A stretch of DNA of 64,000 bases from Armigeres subalbatus (taxonomy: Eukaryota; Arthropoda; Insecta; Diptera; Culicidae), in the NCBI RefSeq assembly GCF_024139115.2, contig NC_085141.1:132307822-132371821 (forward strand). Reading direction: 5' to 3'. Both the position numbers and the translations under genes were made by a program. Positions 36,021 to 47,941 of this stretch are shown piece by piece (the stretch's first letter is position 1; every line of letters begins with the position of its first letter). The notes under the pieces were generated by a model. It searched no databases, was not told the DNA's origin, and was given only the letters and a program-made list of their open reading frames with translations.

Positions 36021-38340
36021 TTTCCTATGTTTAGCATATACACATACATATTTCACGAAGATATAATCTCTGAAACCCATTTTGTCAGATAAACCACGCC
36101 ACGGATCAAACTTCAAACAAAGTTATAAGACGTCTCATGTTTTCCTACGCCTTTGTCAACATAATCACCCTAATACGTGGAAACCGAAGGAAAACAGAAA
36201 AGTTTTTTTTTCATGTTAATTGCCTACTATGGAAAATGAGCACCGATGACTTCTAACACTGAGTGGCGTTTTGCTAACTTGACGAGTATCCACCGGAGAG
36301 CAAGGACTGCGGTAGGACGACCAAAACATCAAGGGATATATTATTGTGGTAGCTTTCGAAACACTATCTATACTCTAGGGACGTCCAAAGTTTGTGAACC
36401 GAGGTAAACCATTACAGGATTTGAGATTAACTTCTAATCCAGCTTATTTCACGCAAAAGTTCTAACTACTTATTTCACTCCAACTGCCATTTCACGTTAT
36501 CGGCCTTTACCTCTTGATTCAACATATAATAACTGTTCCGATTCTTCATTATTTTAATCCTCTATTCATCTTATCTATACAAGAAGAGTAGATGTTATTA
36601 CTTTTCGATTTGATTTGTTCAGTAGTGAGCATGTTATAAAAAACAAAATCGATGCTTTTTTCTTTCTTTGGAGATGAAAGAACTTCGTGACCGTGAGATA
36701 GAAAAGTGAACCGCAACATGATTTGAAATGCCTTTTAAAGCAAGGAGGATTCATCACAAAATTTTCTTCCAGGAGCGAAACTCAATCAGGGTCTTTACTT
36801 CGCTTTTTCATCACCATGCTGTTTCCACAGAAACCCCATCCGATGAAACAATTATGGTGTGAATAATTCACAACCCAAGTTTGACTTTGACAACGAAATA
36901 AAATCCAGTTCACAAACGGTGAGCCCCTTGGGCTCGTGTTACATGGCTGCCATCCTGCACACCATTCCCAAATGCGTGACAAGGAACTGGTTCAATCCGG
37001 TCTTTCGTTGTCGTTGCCATTATGGTGAACATGAAAGGGTATTCGCTCATTTTATACACCCTAAACGCACATGACACACATTCTACATGTAGATGATATT
37101 TTCAAATTTGTTTTCATCCTTTGTAAGAACGCTAGTACATTTTCGTTCCACTGAGAGTATAATAATATTCTACATGTGCAAAACTTTAGACAGTGCAAAT
37201 TACCTAAGTAATTGTTTTGAGTTACAATAAATTGAAAAGTAGATTTGGGTGCTGCTTTCTTTCCTATTATCCAGAGAAAACGCTCTCGTTCGGCTTCCCG
37301 TAGCCCTTTCAGCACATATAGCCTGTTATCCAACGGAGGAGAACGTATTGTTCTGCTAAATTATGAACGTATTGAAAGTTTGATTCTCGTCTTCAGGAAG
37401 GTTTCCATTCATGTTTTTTTCACCGGGTCACTGTAAAGTTCGTCGTTCTTAAGTGTTCACCGTAGTATCGTTAATAAAATATCGCGACCAGAACTTGATT
37501 GGGGTAATTGAAAAGGTTAACTCCACCAGCATGCAGTTTAATTATGCAGACGGGTAGAGGAATCGAATATCAGCCGGGTCGACAAAATCGAAATAAGCAC
37601 AAAAGTCCTGATTGATCCACGTAAAAGTTTTTTTTCCTTTTCTTGTGTTTATCCGAGAGTTGCCTTTACATGTTTTAATAACTTTTGAACGCCGTAACTG
37701 ATTGTAAATAAGTGCAATATTTTACGTTCAATATGTGGGCATATATTCGAGCTAAATCGAAAAATATCGGTATAGATCTTCTTGATACAACAGCGAGCTG
37801 ATTTGTTTTTTTAAATACGACAGCTTTCGGTACAACTTAGCAGTACAAGAGAGGCAACAGAAGCAGGGGACGGTGAGAAGACTTGAACCCTTGGGTGACT
37901 CAATCCCCCCTGTTTTACAGAGAACCAAAGTATTGTGTTCCAGCGTAATTTTAGTATGTATCATCTAGCTAAGCTGACCAAACGTACCGTATTTAACGGG
38001 ACAGTCCTATTTTTTAGACATCATTGTGCTGTCCCGTCGTAATCTAAACAGAAGGTTACAGAAGGTTATGGTAGTGAATGATTCACTCCAAACATTTTCT
38101 CTAATTTCTTATACGGAAAATGAAAATTAAGCCCATAGGGTAAATCACTACTTGAGCCTATGGACCCGATTCCCGGCTCACTGTTCGTAAAATCTCAAAT
38201 ACTCAGATCTCATCTGCGATTCAAATCATGCGTGAGTCAAATCGCAAAGAGAATCGCCCATGATTCAAATCGCGATTTGCATCATTGCACGTTTCTACAT
38301 GTTCTTCGTTGTTGAATGTATTGAATTACCTTTTTTCGCC
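36021..38340. other. Intron sequence, mostly unassigned
   Basis: No supported gene. 37645-37860 carries a decayed relative of the CCTTTCTCG MITE (CTTTCGGTACAACTTAGCAG). Beside it, 37866-37925 has an inverted B-box-like GACTTGAACCC that may be a SINE head. 37977-38050 repeats TGTCCCG-type motifs also seen near 44930. Confidence 0.45.
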
Positions 38341-38354
38341 TGAACCAATGTCTA

Positions 38355-38582
38355 CTAATTTTTTTTTTGTGTCTTTATTAAGGAGACTTTCAGCCCGAGG
38401 CTGGCTCGACTCCGAACTACTAATTCCATATGTGATCAAAACATACATCTCTACTGCGTTTTGACGTTTTGAAGAGCGAAATCATTTTTCGTTGAGTGAG
38501 CGAAGAGATGCGATTCTGTCCGAGATTTTTTTTTATTAAAGAGGCTTGCCGCCCTAGGCTGGCTCACCTCTGGAGAGGAGCT
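38355..38582. repeat. Two copies of a poly-T/GGCTGGCTC repeat end
   Basis: TTTTTTTTTGTGTCTTTATTAAGGAGACTTTCAGCCCGAGGCTGGCTC (38358-38408) and TTTTTTTTTATTAAAGAGGCTTGCCGCCCTAGGCTGGCTC (38526-38566) are diverged direct copies. They may be ends of the same retroelement. No ORF. Confidence 0.5.
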
Positions 38583-38720
38583 GTCCGAGAAACTCAAGCG
38601 CGATGCTCTCCCTACAGAATCGCAAACGAGTTAGCTCGTGCATGAAGCATCGATGATTGAGATTTGAGAATGTTTTTATTAATACTGCTCACTGCATAGA
38701 AAACTAATTATTTATCAACA

Positions 38721-38810
38721 GTCTAAGACGAATTAAGTACTCTCCATTTAATTCCACCAATTATTAATAATTGGTGGAATTAAATGGAGAGTACTTAATT
38801 CGTCTTAGAC
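38721..38810. repeat. Perfect 90-bp palindrome
   Basis: The 90 bases equal their own reverse complement with no mismatch and no asymmetric spacer (centre ATTAAT). Each arm reads GTCTAAGACGAATTAAGTAC onward. The symmetry stops abruptly at both ends. The arm resembles a diverged repeat end at 46600-46645 (GAATTAAATG..CTCGTCTTA), so it may be a doubled transposon terminus. Confidence 0.97.
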
Positions 38811-39209
38811 GGTTGAATACATTCCACTAAAAGAGCTTAATATTTTTTTCTAATTATTTATATTATTTGCGGCGTTTATGATTGACAATTAAAAAAAAAA
38901 GTCTCCCATTTATCTCGAAAAATGCTCAATATTTGTCAACCATTTATTTTACTCCTATAGTTGATCCAATTATAGATTTTAATTTTTAATATAGAAAATG
39001 TAGATTTAAAACTTTCGCTTCTTGTTGCAACACCACTGAGCCGGAATGAGTCTTTCCATTTTTACAAAACGGTATCATGAGATAAACACGTGCCTGAATA
39101 TCGTCACAATGCTCGATACAATCATTGCTTGAAGCTGATAATCACCACACATTAGTTCTAAACTCACGCACTTCAATCCTTCTTATTTTTTCGTTCCACT
39201 AGAACTTAT
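38811..39209. other. Intron sequence, nothing recognised
   Basis: AT-rich, no ORF above the track limit, no shared repeat seen. Confidence 0.5.
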
Positions 39210-39240
39210 ATAAACATTCATTCATTTATTTAGTTTACAT

Positions 39241-39732
39241 CTAAACAGATAACACTGAATCAACAATTTGACGCCACAATACACGGTTCGAGGCCGCATC
39301 TCTCCATCCTCGGATACGCCCCACGTCTACTTGCACTCCGCCAAAGGTGGTCCTAAGCACCCGTCTCTCGAATACTCCGAGTGCTTGCAATTCCTCCTCG
39401 AGCATTGTCCATGTTTCATGTCCGTAGAGGACAACCGGTCTTATTAGCGTCTTGTACATGACACATTTGGTGCGGTGGCGAATCTTTTTCGACCACAGTT
39501 TCTTCTGGAGCCCGTAGTAGGCCCGACTTCCACTGATGATGCGCCTTCGTATTTCACGACTAACGTTGTTGTCAGCCGTTAGCAAGGATCCGAGGTAGAC
39601 GAACTCCTCGACCACCTCGAAGGTATCCCCGTCTATCGTAACACTGCTTCCCAGGCAGGCCCTGTCGCCCTTGGTTCCGTTGCGTTGCGTTGTAACGAAG
39701 TATTTCGTAGATTGCATACTGATAGTTGTCAT
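39241..39732 (-). pseudogene. Post-RT domain of copy C
   Basis: Carries VTIDGDTFEVVEEFVYLGSL, SRAYYGLQKKL and VVLYGHETWTM as in copy B. It then jumps to the terminal residues, having lost about 200 bp (RWAGHVARMP segment). The first 20 or so codons are insertion sequence. Confidence 0.85.
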
Positions 39733-40414
39733 GTTTATGCTTTACCTTTCTTACCCCAATTGCTTATGGATTTCCATTTGGGATTCAATGGAAATCCAAT
39801 TGGGGGTCCAAAATGATAAAACATGAAAGCTATCATTGCCGGCCACGCCCATCTTCTCAGTTACTAGGAAAGGGAAGGAAATGATAATATGACATCTACT
39901 TAACGAGAGGCCAGCGACTCACCGACGCCCTGTGGAAATACGTTGGGAGTGACTTTGCTAAGAAATTTATGTCACTCCATTATCCTTGCCGATGATTTTC
40001 CTCGGATGGGGCGAAGGTATTAGCCTTGTCCTGGCTTGTTCAATTTCGATACACATAGTTGGGTAGAGAGAAAAGATGTGAAATATTGCTAAAGTAGGAT
40101 TCGATGGATACGGGGAATTGACTCATATGCCACCGTTATTAGCTGGTTATGGGACAGCTTTCTCGCAAGGGCAGCTGTTGTATAATTGGTAAATACGTCC
40201 GTATTCTTAATGGAATAGTGCGGGTCATGTTATGTTACTTATATATGTGGCCATGGAGTCATAATATCCAGTGTGAGTTTAAAAAGGAACGGACTTACCA
40301 GAAATTTCAACATATTACCGACATCGTTCACCGTTTTAGATCTTGAAACATGCAATGCTGTTATTGTTTGCAACGATCGAGCCTCCTCAGGATACAGTTT
40401 AGTTTCAGTATACA
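39680..40414. mobile_element. 735-bp insertion in copy C with 24-bp direct repeats
   Basis: The target sequence CAGGCCCTGTCGC..GGTTCCG occurs at both sides (39656-39679 and 40415-40438; 22 of 24 bases identical), while copy B has it once. The insert begins TTGCGTTGCGTTGTAACG and holds no recognisable ORF. The long duplication suggests retroposition. Class unknown. Confidence 0.65.
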
Positions 40415-42449
40415 CAGGCCCTGTCGCGCTCGGTTCCGCCCACAAACATGTACTTTGTCTTTGACGCATTCACCACCAGTCCAACTTTTGTTACTTCACG
40501 TTCCAGGCGGATGTAGTTCTGCCACCTTTGCAAATGTTCGGCCGACAATGCCCATGTCATCCGCGAAACAAATAAATTGACTGGATCTGTTGAAAATCGT
40601 ACCCCGGCTGTTACACCCGGCTCTCCGCATGACACTTTCTAGCGCAATGTTGAACAACAGGCACGAAAGTCCATCACCTTGTCTTAGTCCCCGGCGCGAT
40701 TCGAACGAACTGGAGTGTTCGCCCCAAATCTTCACACAGTTTAGCACACCATCCACCGTTGCTTTGATCAGTCTGGTAAGCTTCCCAGGAAAGCTGTTCT
40801 CGTCCATAATTTTCCATAGCTCTACGTGGTTGCTAGCTTTTCCGGGCCCATCTTGATGAGCTCAGCTCCGATATCATCCTTACCAGTTGATTTATTAGTC
40901 TTTAGCTGTTAGCATCCTTAACTTCCCTCAAGGTGGGGGCTGGTTGGCTTCCATCGTCCGCTGAACTGACGTAGTCATCTCCTCCGCTGCCTTAACTTTC
41001 ACTGCCTGTACTCTCAGCGCCATTCAAATGTTCCTCGTAGTGCTGCTTCCACCTTTCGATCACCACACGTTCGTCCGTCAAGATGCTCCCATCCTTATCC
41101 CGGCACATTTCGGCTCGCGGCACGAAGCCTTTGCGGGATACGTTGAGCTTCTGGTAGAACTTGCGTGTTTCTTGAGAACGGCACAGCTGCTCCATATCCT
41201 CGCACTCCGCTTCTTCCAGGCGGCGTTTCTTCTCCTGAAAAAGGCGAGTCTGCTGTCTCCGCTTCCGTCTATAACGCTCCACGTTCTGCCGGGTACCTTG
41301 CTGCAGCGCGACCGCCCGCGCTGCGTCCTTCTCCTCTAGAATCTGTCTGCACTCTTCGTCGAACTCATCATTCCGTCGACTTCGTCCTATATACCCGACG
41401 TTTTTCTCCGCTGCATCGTTAATTGCTGCTTGAACTGTAATCCAGCAGTCCTCAAGACGGGCCCCATCGAGCTCACCCTCTTCCGGCAACGCTGCCTCGA
41501 GATGCTGCGCGTATGCAGTGGCGACATCAGGTTGCTTCAGTCGCTCTAGGTCGTACCGCGGCGGTCGTCGGTACCGAACATTGTTGATGACGGATAGTTT
41601 TGGGCGCAGTTTAACCATCCCAAGATAGTGGTCAGAGTCGATGTTAGCGCCACGATATGTCCTGACGTCGATAATGTCGGAGAAGTGCCGTCCATCAATC
41701 AGAACGATTTGTGATTCTGTCTGCAGTGGTGATCTCCAGGTGTACCGATACGGGAGGCTGTGTTGGAAGTAGGTGCTGCGAATGGCCATATTCTTGGAGG
41801 CGGAGAAATCAATTAGTCGTAGGCCGTTTTCGTTCGTCAGCCGGTGAGCGCTGAACTACTCCTCTTGGCCATCCTGAGCGTTCAGATCTCATATGGTGAT
41901 TTTGACGTCGTGGCTTGGAAGCTGTCGGAACTCACGTTCCAGCTGCGCGTAGAAGGCGTCCTTATCATCATCATTGCTTCCGGAGTGTGCGTTATGGACG
42001 TTGATTATGCTGAAGTTGAAGAACCGGCGTTTGATCGTCAACCTGCACATTATTTCATTGATTGACCACCACCCGATCACGCGCCTTTGCATATCGCCCA
42101 TCACTATGAAAGCTGTTCCCAGCTCGTGTGTGTTGCCGCAGCTCTGGTAGATGGTATGATTACCTCTAAACGCTCGCACCATTGATCCCTTCCAACAAAC
42201 CTCCTGCAGCGCTACTATGCCGAATCCACGGTCCTTGATCACATCGGCGAGTATGCGTGTGCTCTCGATGAAGTTGAGAGATTTGTAGTTCCACGAACCG
42301 AGTTTCCAATCGCTAGTCCCTTTTCGTCGCAGTGGTCTTCGCCGATGGTTCCGGTCCGTACTCTCTTGTTGATTGTTCGTTGCGTATGTTTTTTTAAAGG
42401 CTGGCTTGCAGGGCCTGACACCAAACCCCCTAAATTTCCGGAGGACCAT
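40405..42449 (-). pseudogene. Endonuclease and RT remnant of copy C
   Basis: 42449-41889 carries SDWKLGSWNYKSLNF, GIVALQEVCWKGSM and the stretch to VHNAHSGSNDDD. 41789-40992 continues with SLPYRYTWRSPLQTESQ, a short deletion removing the IDH of IDHVLID, then SDHYLGMVKL and the basic linker RRKRRQQTR. 40807-40496 has GLRQGDGLSCLLFN and FADDMGIVG, where the second residue after ADD differs from copy B. 40635-40405 has VGLVVNASKTKYMFVGG. Several frameshifts and one RT deletion. Confidence 0.88.
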
Positions 42450-42594
42450 TGCTCCTTATAGCCGGTGGACCATGGTGCACAGTTTCACTTAGAGTCCCTC
42501 GCTGGCACTCGAACGATGATCAGCCGCCTCTAACATGGAGAACACACGCTGTTGTGAGCCGCTCTTAACATGGAGAACAGACGCTTAGTAAGAT

Positions 42595-42830
42595 TTGCAC
42601 CTCCGAAGAGGAGCAAACCCCCCTTCCCTGTCAGCATACGAACATGGTTCCCACCACGTGGGTTACCCGATCTTCGCTATAAGGTTGCTCGTATCCCGGC
42701 CAGCACCACGGGGAGGTAGGGATAGGAGTTGCTGGGTACGTAAGAGGCTAAGGACCGCAAGATGGGGTCTATTTTATTCCTTCAGGTACGCGAAGTACCA
42801 ATGGTACGCTTTACCCAGCATTTGCCGTGC
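42595..42830 (-). other. 5' UTR of RTE copy C
   Basis: Corresponds base for base, with few changes, to 35570-35801 in copy B, including GGGGAGGTAGGGATAGGAG and GGGTCTATTTTATTCCTTCA. It is conserved non-coding leader and probably contains the internal promoter of the element. Confidence 0.6.
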
Positions 42831-43008
42831 CCATATTAACATATAAATAAACATATTAGAATACATTTAAAAATGCATCCTCAAACCGAACAAAAAATCA
42901 GTTCAGCCCAAGAACTTCAGCCGCACCGTGCTGCCAAACCCAAAAGGCCAGGAGCCTTTTTAGTGGGAAAATTATATTATTAATCGTTAATAGGAAGACT
43001 GTCTAGTA

Positions 43009-44631
43009 GGGAAACTGGACACACATGATCCCCCACTTTTTGTTTAGGATATTTCTCGATGTAACATGCACTGATTTGCACGCTTTTTGATGGACTTGAT
43101 AAAGAATTTAATTAGTTATTCAAAAACGTCATTGGAAGCAATTATTTGTTCATAAAAGTTACCAAAAACTCGATTTTGCCGAAAGATAGAAAATTTGGCA
43201 TTTTCAAAACTTGCGGGAGACTTGATCCCCATATAGGGGGAAATTGATCCCTTTATGAGCTGAACATGTTTAGGTTCTTCCAAGCCTAATGAAAGGTCAA
43301 ATTGGTCTATTCTCAAATCCTAACAATTATTCATAGTCTGTCGTAATAGCAGTCGTGCGAAAATGAAATATTGTTGGTATTAAGCAAGGCAAGTATTTTG
43401 GTTCTCGAATAGAGTAATAGTGACAGATAGAATGTCGGCTATAGCAACAAAGTTGGCATGGTGATGATGATTTATCTGCAAACCATTCACTCCACTGAAA
43501 GACAGTGGTCATATCATGACAACCATGATGTTCCCAAGTGGATCTCTACTGAAAATTGGCCACACTGCAAATGCCATGGCCAATGGTAAATATCCCTGAG
43601 TGCCTGTTTTGGGACCAACGAAAAACTCTGTGATACATCGAGATCGGCAGACTACTACCAATACCAAAACCGTGATCATACCAGGATGCTGACTTCATAC
43701 ATCAATATGGCCCTGTCACTCATCCTTTAAACATCATATTTTTCTGTAGTGCGTGTTATTACTACACAAATGCGATTTCTCTTAAACGACTGGCCAAAGA
43801 TTGTTGAATGAGCCTATTATTAAAAATTCTTTAGGAAGATTTACAAATAAATGGTGATTATAGGCAAACTTGTTGCAACGGAAAGAATTGAATACCAGAT
43901 CGAACAATACTGATTTAAAGCCCAGTGATTTGTTGAGTATTTTCAAAGCTCAATTTATACTCGTTTTCATTGAAAATAATGTTGAAATGCATTTGATAAA
44001 ACTTATCAAAACTAAGTACGTTCAACTACACTTTGTTCTGGTTAATGAAATAAGGCTATTGAGACATTCAAATTGCGAGTGTATTGCCTGATTGACAAAA
44101 TTAAAGAGAAATAAAAATTATTTATAAAAATATTGTACTAGAAAAGAATTTTAACAGATCAATTTAGTTACATACAATACAATAATATGCGATGGTATAC
44201 AACAAACGCCTTAATATATGCAATATCGGGATCAAGTGTGTCCAAACTGTGGGGGATCAAGTGTGTCCATGTTGAGTATTTATCTTATTTCGTTTATTGT
44301 ATTATATTGAAATAAGCAATAGTTAATACAATTAATTTATTCAATTCTACAATAATAAAACTTTGTCCAGTAAAAATTTGACACGTTTTGTTTGGACATA
44401 TTCAAAGTTATTAAACTTTTCTCCTTTGAAGAAAAAAAGGATTGAAAATGCTTAAATAATAAAACCTCTCTAAAACTCATATACATAAATTAACTAATAT
44501 CAAATGTTACTCAGATTCAATAATCTATCTAACAGATCCTTTTGCACATATCAGTGGTATAAAAATGTGATTAGTTTTCGAGAAAACAGGGGGGGATCAT
44601 GTGTCCCAGGGATCACGTGTCCAGTTTCCCC
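43009..44631. mobile_element. 1.6-kb TA-flanked non-autonomous element
   Basis: GGGAAACTGGACACAC on the left and GTGTCCAGTTTCCC on the right are inverted and flanked by TA (43007-43008 and 44632-44633). Internal copies of GATCAAGTGTGTCC and GATCACGTGTCC repeat the terminal theme. No transposase frame. Confidence 0.75.
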
Positions 44632-44926
44632 TACGTTAACGCTATCATGTTATTTAACAATTCTCTCGATTTCAGAAAGTAAAAAAAAAAGTTTTTTAAG
44701 TTTGGAAGGAATTTGGATGAGTGAATATATCTTCTTAAACAAATATAACGATGTTTAGCAAGAAAAGATATTTTTAGGCAGTAGTAAAACCCATAGCAGT
44801 ATTGCACGGCTCACAAAATTCAGGAAAAGTTGCTTCCTGTCATAGCAATTAAATAATGCAATCGTATGCATGTTAGGCCGGCCCTACATTTTGAAATTTC
44901 CACAGCTCTTGAATTTCGTCACAAGG

Positions 44927-45305
44927 TTTTTTTTTAACATGTCCCGATTTTCAAGTGCGTTTGTCCCGTTTTTTCTCCGAAATTATCTGGTTAGCGTACC
45001 TCTAGACAAATGATCTTGATGTTGTGAGTTTTATTTTTAATTGACAACTGTATTGATTTTGCAGGACGCTGTGTTTTTGTTTGACCCTTCTAAAGATGTT
45101 TTTAGAGGCCACGCAAAATTTTAACAACTTCTCATCACAATGACCAAATGCTATATTTTTCTACATACAAAGCCATAAATATGCTTAATGATCTGTACTG
45201 GTCAATATGTCAACATTGATCACAATTTTAGGATATTTGGAATTCAAGTTGATCCCTCATTTGTCTCCCATACAGGGGAGGATCAAGTCTCCCCAGTCTC
45301 CTCTA
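44927..45305 (-). repeat. Dispersed repeat related to 57530-57930
   Basis: The reverse complement matches 57555-57740 closely (ATCCTAAAATTGTG, GATCATTAAGCATATT, AACATCTTTAGAAGGG). The end shows GGGAGACTTGATCC-type boxes. It is likely a fragment of one DNA-transposon family related to the 43009 element. Confidence 0.6.
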
Positions 45306-45739
45306 ATATGGAAGGCACGTGGTTTCAAATATAAATAACCCTTATTTTGATTATGCCAATGCTCCAACAACTTAGAATGTCTGTGTAAAGAAGTTAATAA
45401 ATCTGAGTACAAGAGAACTAAGATATAAGAGACCATTTTTAACGAATTAGCTATCCGCCCCCAGAACCCGTTGTCAAAAAAGTACTGGTACGCGTACGAA
45501 GTATACCCCTCGGGAATGAGATCTTGTTGCGATAGCTGGGCTTACGCCATTAACACTGCTAACACTGGCAACCAAAGACATACCCTGTCGTGGTAATATC
45601 ACATGTTGACTATTGTTGTTTAAAGCTATGTCCATTTAGAATCCGGAATAAAACATCTGTATCTAGGTAACGGATTGACATACAAATAAGGTTAATACAT
45701 CCAAACAAAGGTAATTTATTGTACTTTAATGAAAAAATA
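45306..45739. other. Intron sequence, nothing recognised
   Basis: No supported ORF or repeat. Confidence 0.4.
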
Positions 45740-46465
45740 TAAATGCAAATCATTTCTAGTTTTCTAGTGACAATTCGCACATTCTTCTTTATTCCTCTCA
45801 TCAAACGCTGCACACCTCCGGAGACAACTTCAGTGGCACATTTGTTCCACATTTTGGTCATCTGAGTCGCGTCCCGAGCTGCTTATCCACTTTTCTTAAG
45901 CTTCCGCTTCATTATTGCCCAAAATGTCTCGATGGGTCAGAACTGCGGGCAGTTAGGTGAATTATGTTTTTATTGTTTAAATCTACGTTATTATCGCGGT
46001 ACAACTGAATGATTTCTCGGCTGCAGTGACCCAATCTGGCCAAAACTTCACGGGACCTGCACAGGCTTTCATGAAACTTAGTACGCGGTTTTTGAAATAT
46101 TATACTTGTACAGCTTAGAGTGCATCGTCTTATTCGTCACGAACACTTTGGTCTTTGTTCTGCAGCTGCATATCCCTCGCCAAATCATCAGTTTTTGGCA
46201 AATTTATCCATAAAAGCAAACTTAATCTCGCAGGAACAACTCCTCGTGCCGTTGCCATGCAAAATTTTTGGCCAGGAAGCTGTCCTAAATCCATTTTGAC
46301 GTAGGTTCCACCGTCGATGAGCAGAATTATCAACGGGGGTATGCAGAATTTTGTCTCTGCTCTCGGCTTCCATCTGGAATAATTTTTGACTCGCTGCACG
46401 AAACACCATGAAATTTATACCACAGAAAGTGGGCGCCTTTCCGTGCCGCTGCAATACAATGAATG
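45740..46465 (-). pseudogene. Tc1-type (DD37E-like) transposase remnant
   Basis: Read on the minus strand with frameshifts. It shows DGGTYVKMDLGQLPGQ (first catalytic Asp region), TARGVVPARL, VKFWPD (second Asp) and, after a stop, PIETFWAIMKRKLKKSG (catalytic Glu), then MTKMWNKCA and GGVQRLMRGIKKNVRIV. This order is that of the Tc1-like DD37E transposases I know from mosquitoes; the D-to-E spacing was not counted exactly. The N-terminal DNA-binding part and terminal inverted repeats were not found. Confidence 0.75.
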
Positions 46466-46509
46466 ATTCCGGATTCTAACTGGACAGAACTTTACTTGAT
46501 ATGAAAATT

Positions 46510-46650
46510 ATTTTAAGCTCTTAGTCGAGTCCAGCGCGAGGCACTGAAGACGGCCTTACTGTTGAGGTCGAAATACGTATCTGTCAAAAATACAATAAAG
46601 TAGTTGAATTAAATGCAATGGTACAAACTCGTCTTATGAGGCATTAATAC
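46510..46650. repeat. Dispersed repeat fragment
   Basis: GAGTCCAGCGCGAGGCACTG, GAAGACGGCC, GAAATACGTATCTGTCAAAA and ACTCGTCTTA recall a common Aedes repeat end (from memory). The terminal part resembles the arm of the 38721 palindrome. Confidence 0.45.
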
Positions 46651-46934
46651 GTATTCTTTCGAAGTGTGGAAGTCTTGAGCTTTGCCTTTGAGTACTACCC
46701 GTCTGAAGAAGACGAGACGCGATTTTCAACCCTTATTTTACACAAAAATTACCTAAGAACTTTTTGAGTTATATTCTATTCTGAACGTTTGATGGCTTTG
46801 ACGTCCAGATTAAAAACAAATAACGGACAGCCCTGAAAAAAGCATCTGAATCGCAACAAGTCAAGGTGTTGCAAGTTACCCCATTTGATGGTACTTGGGC
46901 TCACTGGCGACTGCCGAAAATGATAACAGCAGAG

Positions 46935-47055
46935 AAATTCAGAAACGCACCGTAACTAGAAACCGTACATACTTTGGACTCCGCAAGACGCTCCGATCGA
47001 ATAAAGTTTGCCCTCGTACCAATGCTCATTAGACCGGTAGTCCTCTACGAACACG
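46935..47055 (+). pseudogene. Short RT-element fragment, sense strand
   Basis: Translates, with one frameshift, to TYFGLRKTLRSNKVC and LIRPVVLYEHD, which match YYGLQKKLRSKKIR and LIRPVVLYGHE in the RTE-like copies but are clearly diverged. It is probably from a third related family, and is the only non-LTR piece I saw in the intron in the sense orientation. Confidence 0.6.
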
Positions 47056-47804
47056 ATAATAGTAATAAGATTAAAAGATTTTCAAATTGAAAACATTATT
47101 TTCCACAATAATTTACAAATTTCTGTTCGCCAAAATTCCAAAGCACTCCGGATACGTAAAAAATCCAATGTTTATATACAACAATATCCTCTTCTGTACA
47201 ATAACGCCTTCCGATGGTGGATTGCATCCGGGATTTCCTACCCGCTGCATTGCTTAAAGCTTTGAATGGTATCATAAATTGTTGTTGGCGTCTCCTGGGA
47301 AGCTTTCCAGTCAGGCAAAAGTGAAATATTATTTCCATAAATGTGATGTATGAATGTGGCGCTCCTCGGGCTTATAAGCTAGCTTCTCGGCAAGACGCAT
47401 GGTAGATGTGTATATGGATTGCGTGATTCTCATGTGGGACATAGTTTCGCCGCAATCGTCAGAGTCCGGACGAGCAAGCGACAGGCAAAATAGTACTCCG
47501 TTGAGTGATTTGTGGTTGGACGTTTGGTTTGGCATCTGGGTGTCCCACGTACATGACATCTCACACGAAATCATACGTAAGCGTAAGCATTTGCGTAGAC
47601 GACAGAATTGCTGGAATGAGCTTGATAGGAATAATAGACTTTGATGTCATGTAATGTGGGATGAATGAAGACATTCGAAGCTAGCCACTGCCCTGAGGAT
47701 ATAACATACATATATGTAAACATTTCATTGGAAACTGTAAATTAATATTGTCTCAGAAAACCAAAGATGATCATGCTCCGAACAAGTTAACCCAGAATGT
47801 CCAG
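47056..47804. other. Intron sequence, nothing recognised
   Basis: Overlapping short ORFs on opposite strands (47329-47644) without domains. Confidence 0.45.
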
Positions 47805-47941
47805 CTTATTCTTCTCTACATTCCAGCTGGAACTTGGCCTTGTTTTCAACTTAGTATTCTATTAGCATTTCCTCAGTTATTAAGTTTTTCTATGCCAGCC
47901 ATTGCATAAGTAAAATGGACCGAGAATCGAATTCGTCATCA
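47805..47941 (-). mobile_element. Feilai-type SINE with internal deletion
   Basis: TTCTTCTCTACATTCCAGCT.. through CATTTCCTCAGTTATTAAG, TGCCAGCCATTGCAT, then directly to the head piece GAGAATCGAATTCGTC. The middle of the body and most of the head are missing. Confidence 0.7.

Larger units (their letters stand above)
39210..42831 (-). mobile_element. RTE-like non-LTR retrotransposon, copy C
   Basis: Same 5' and 3' ends as copy B. It lacks the RT segment corresponding to about 32060-32400 of copy B (junction near 40825) and the post-RT segment corresponding to about 31090-31300 (junction near 39328), and it contains a 735-bp insertion. It retains the endonuclease intact across the site where copy B is interrupted. 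It is antisense to the host gene. Confidence 0.9.
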
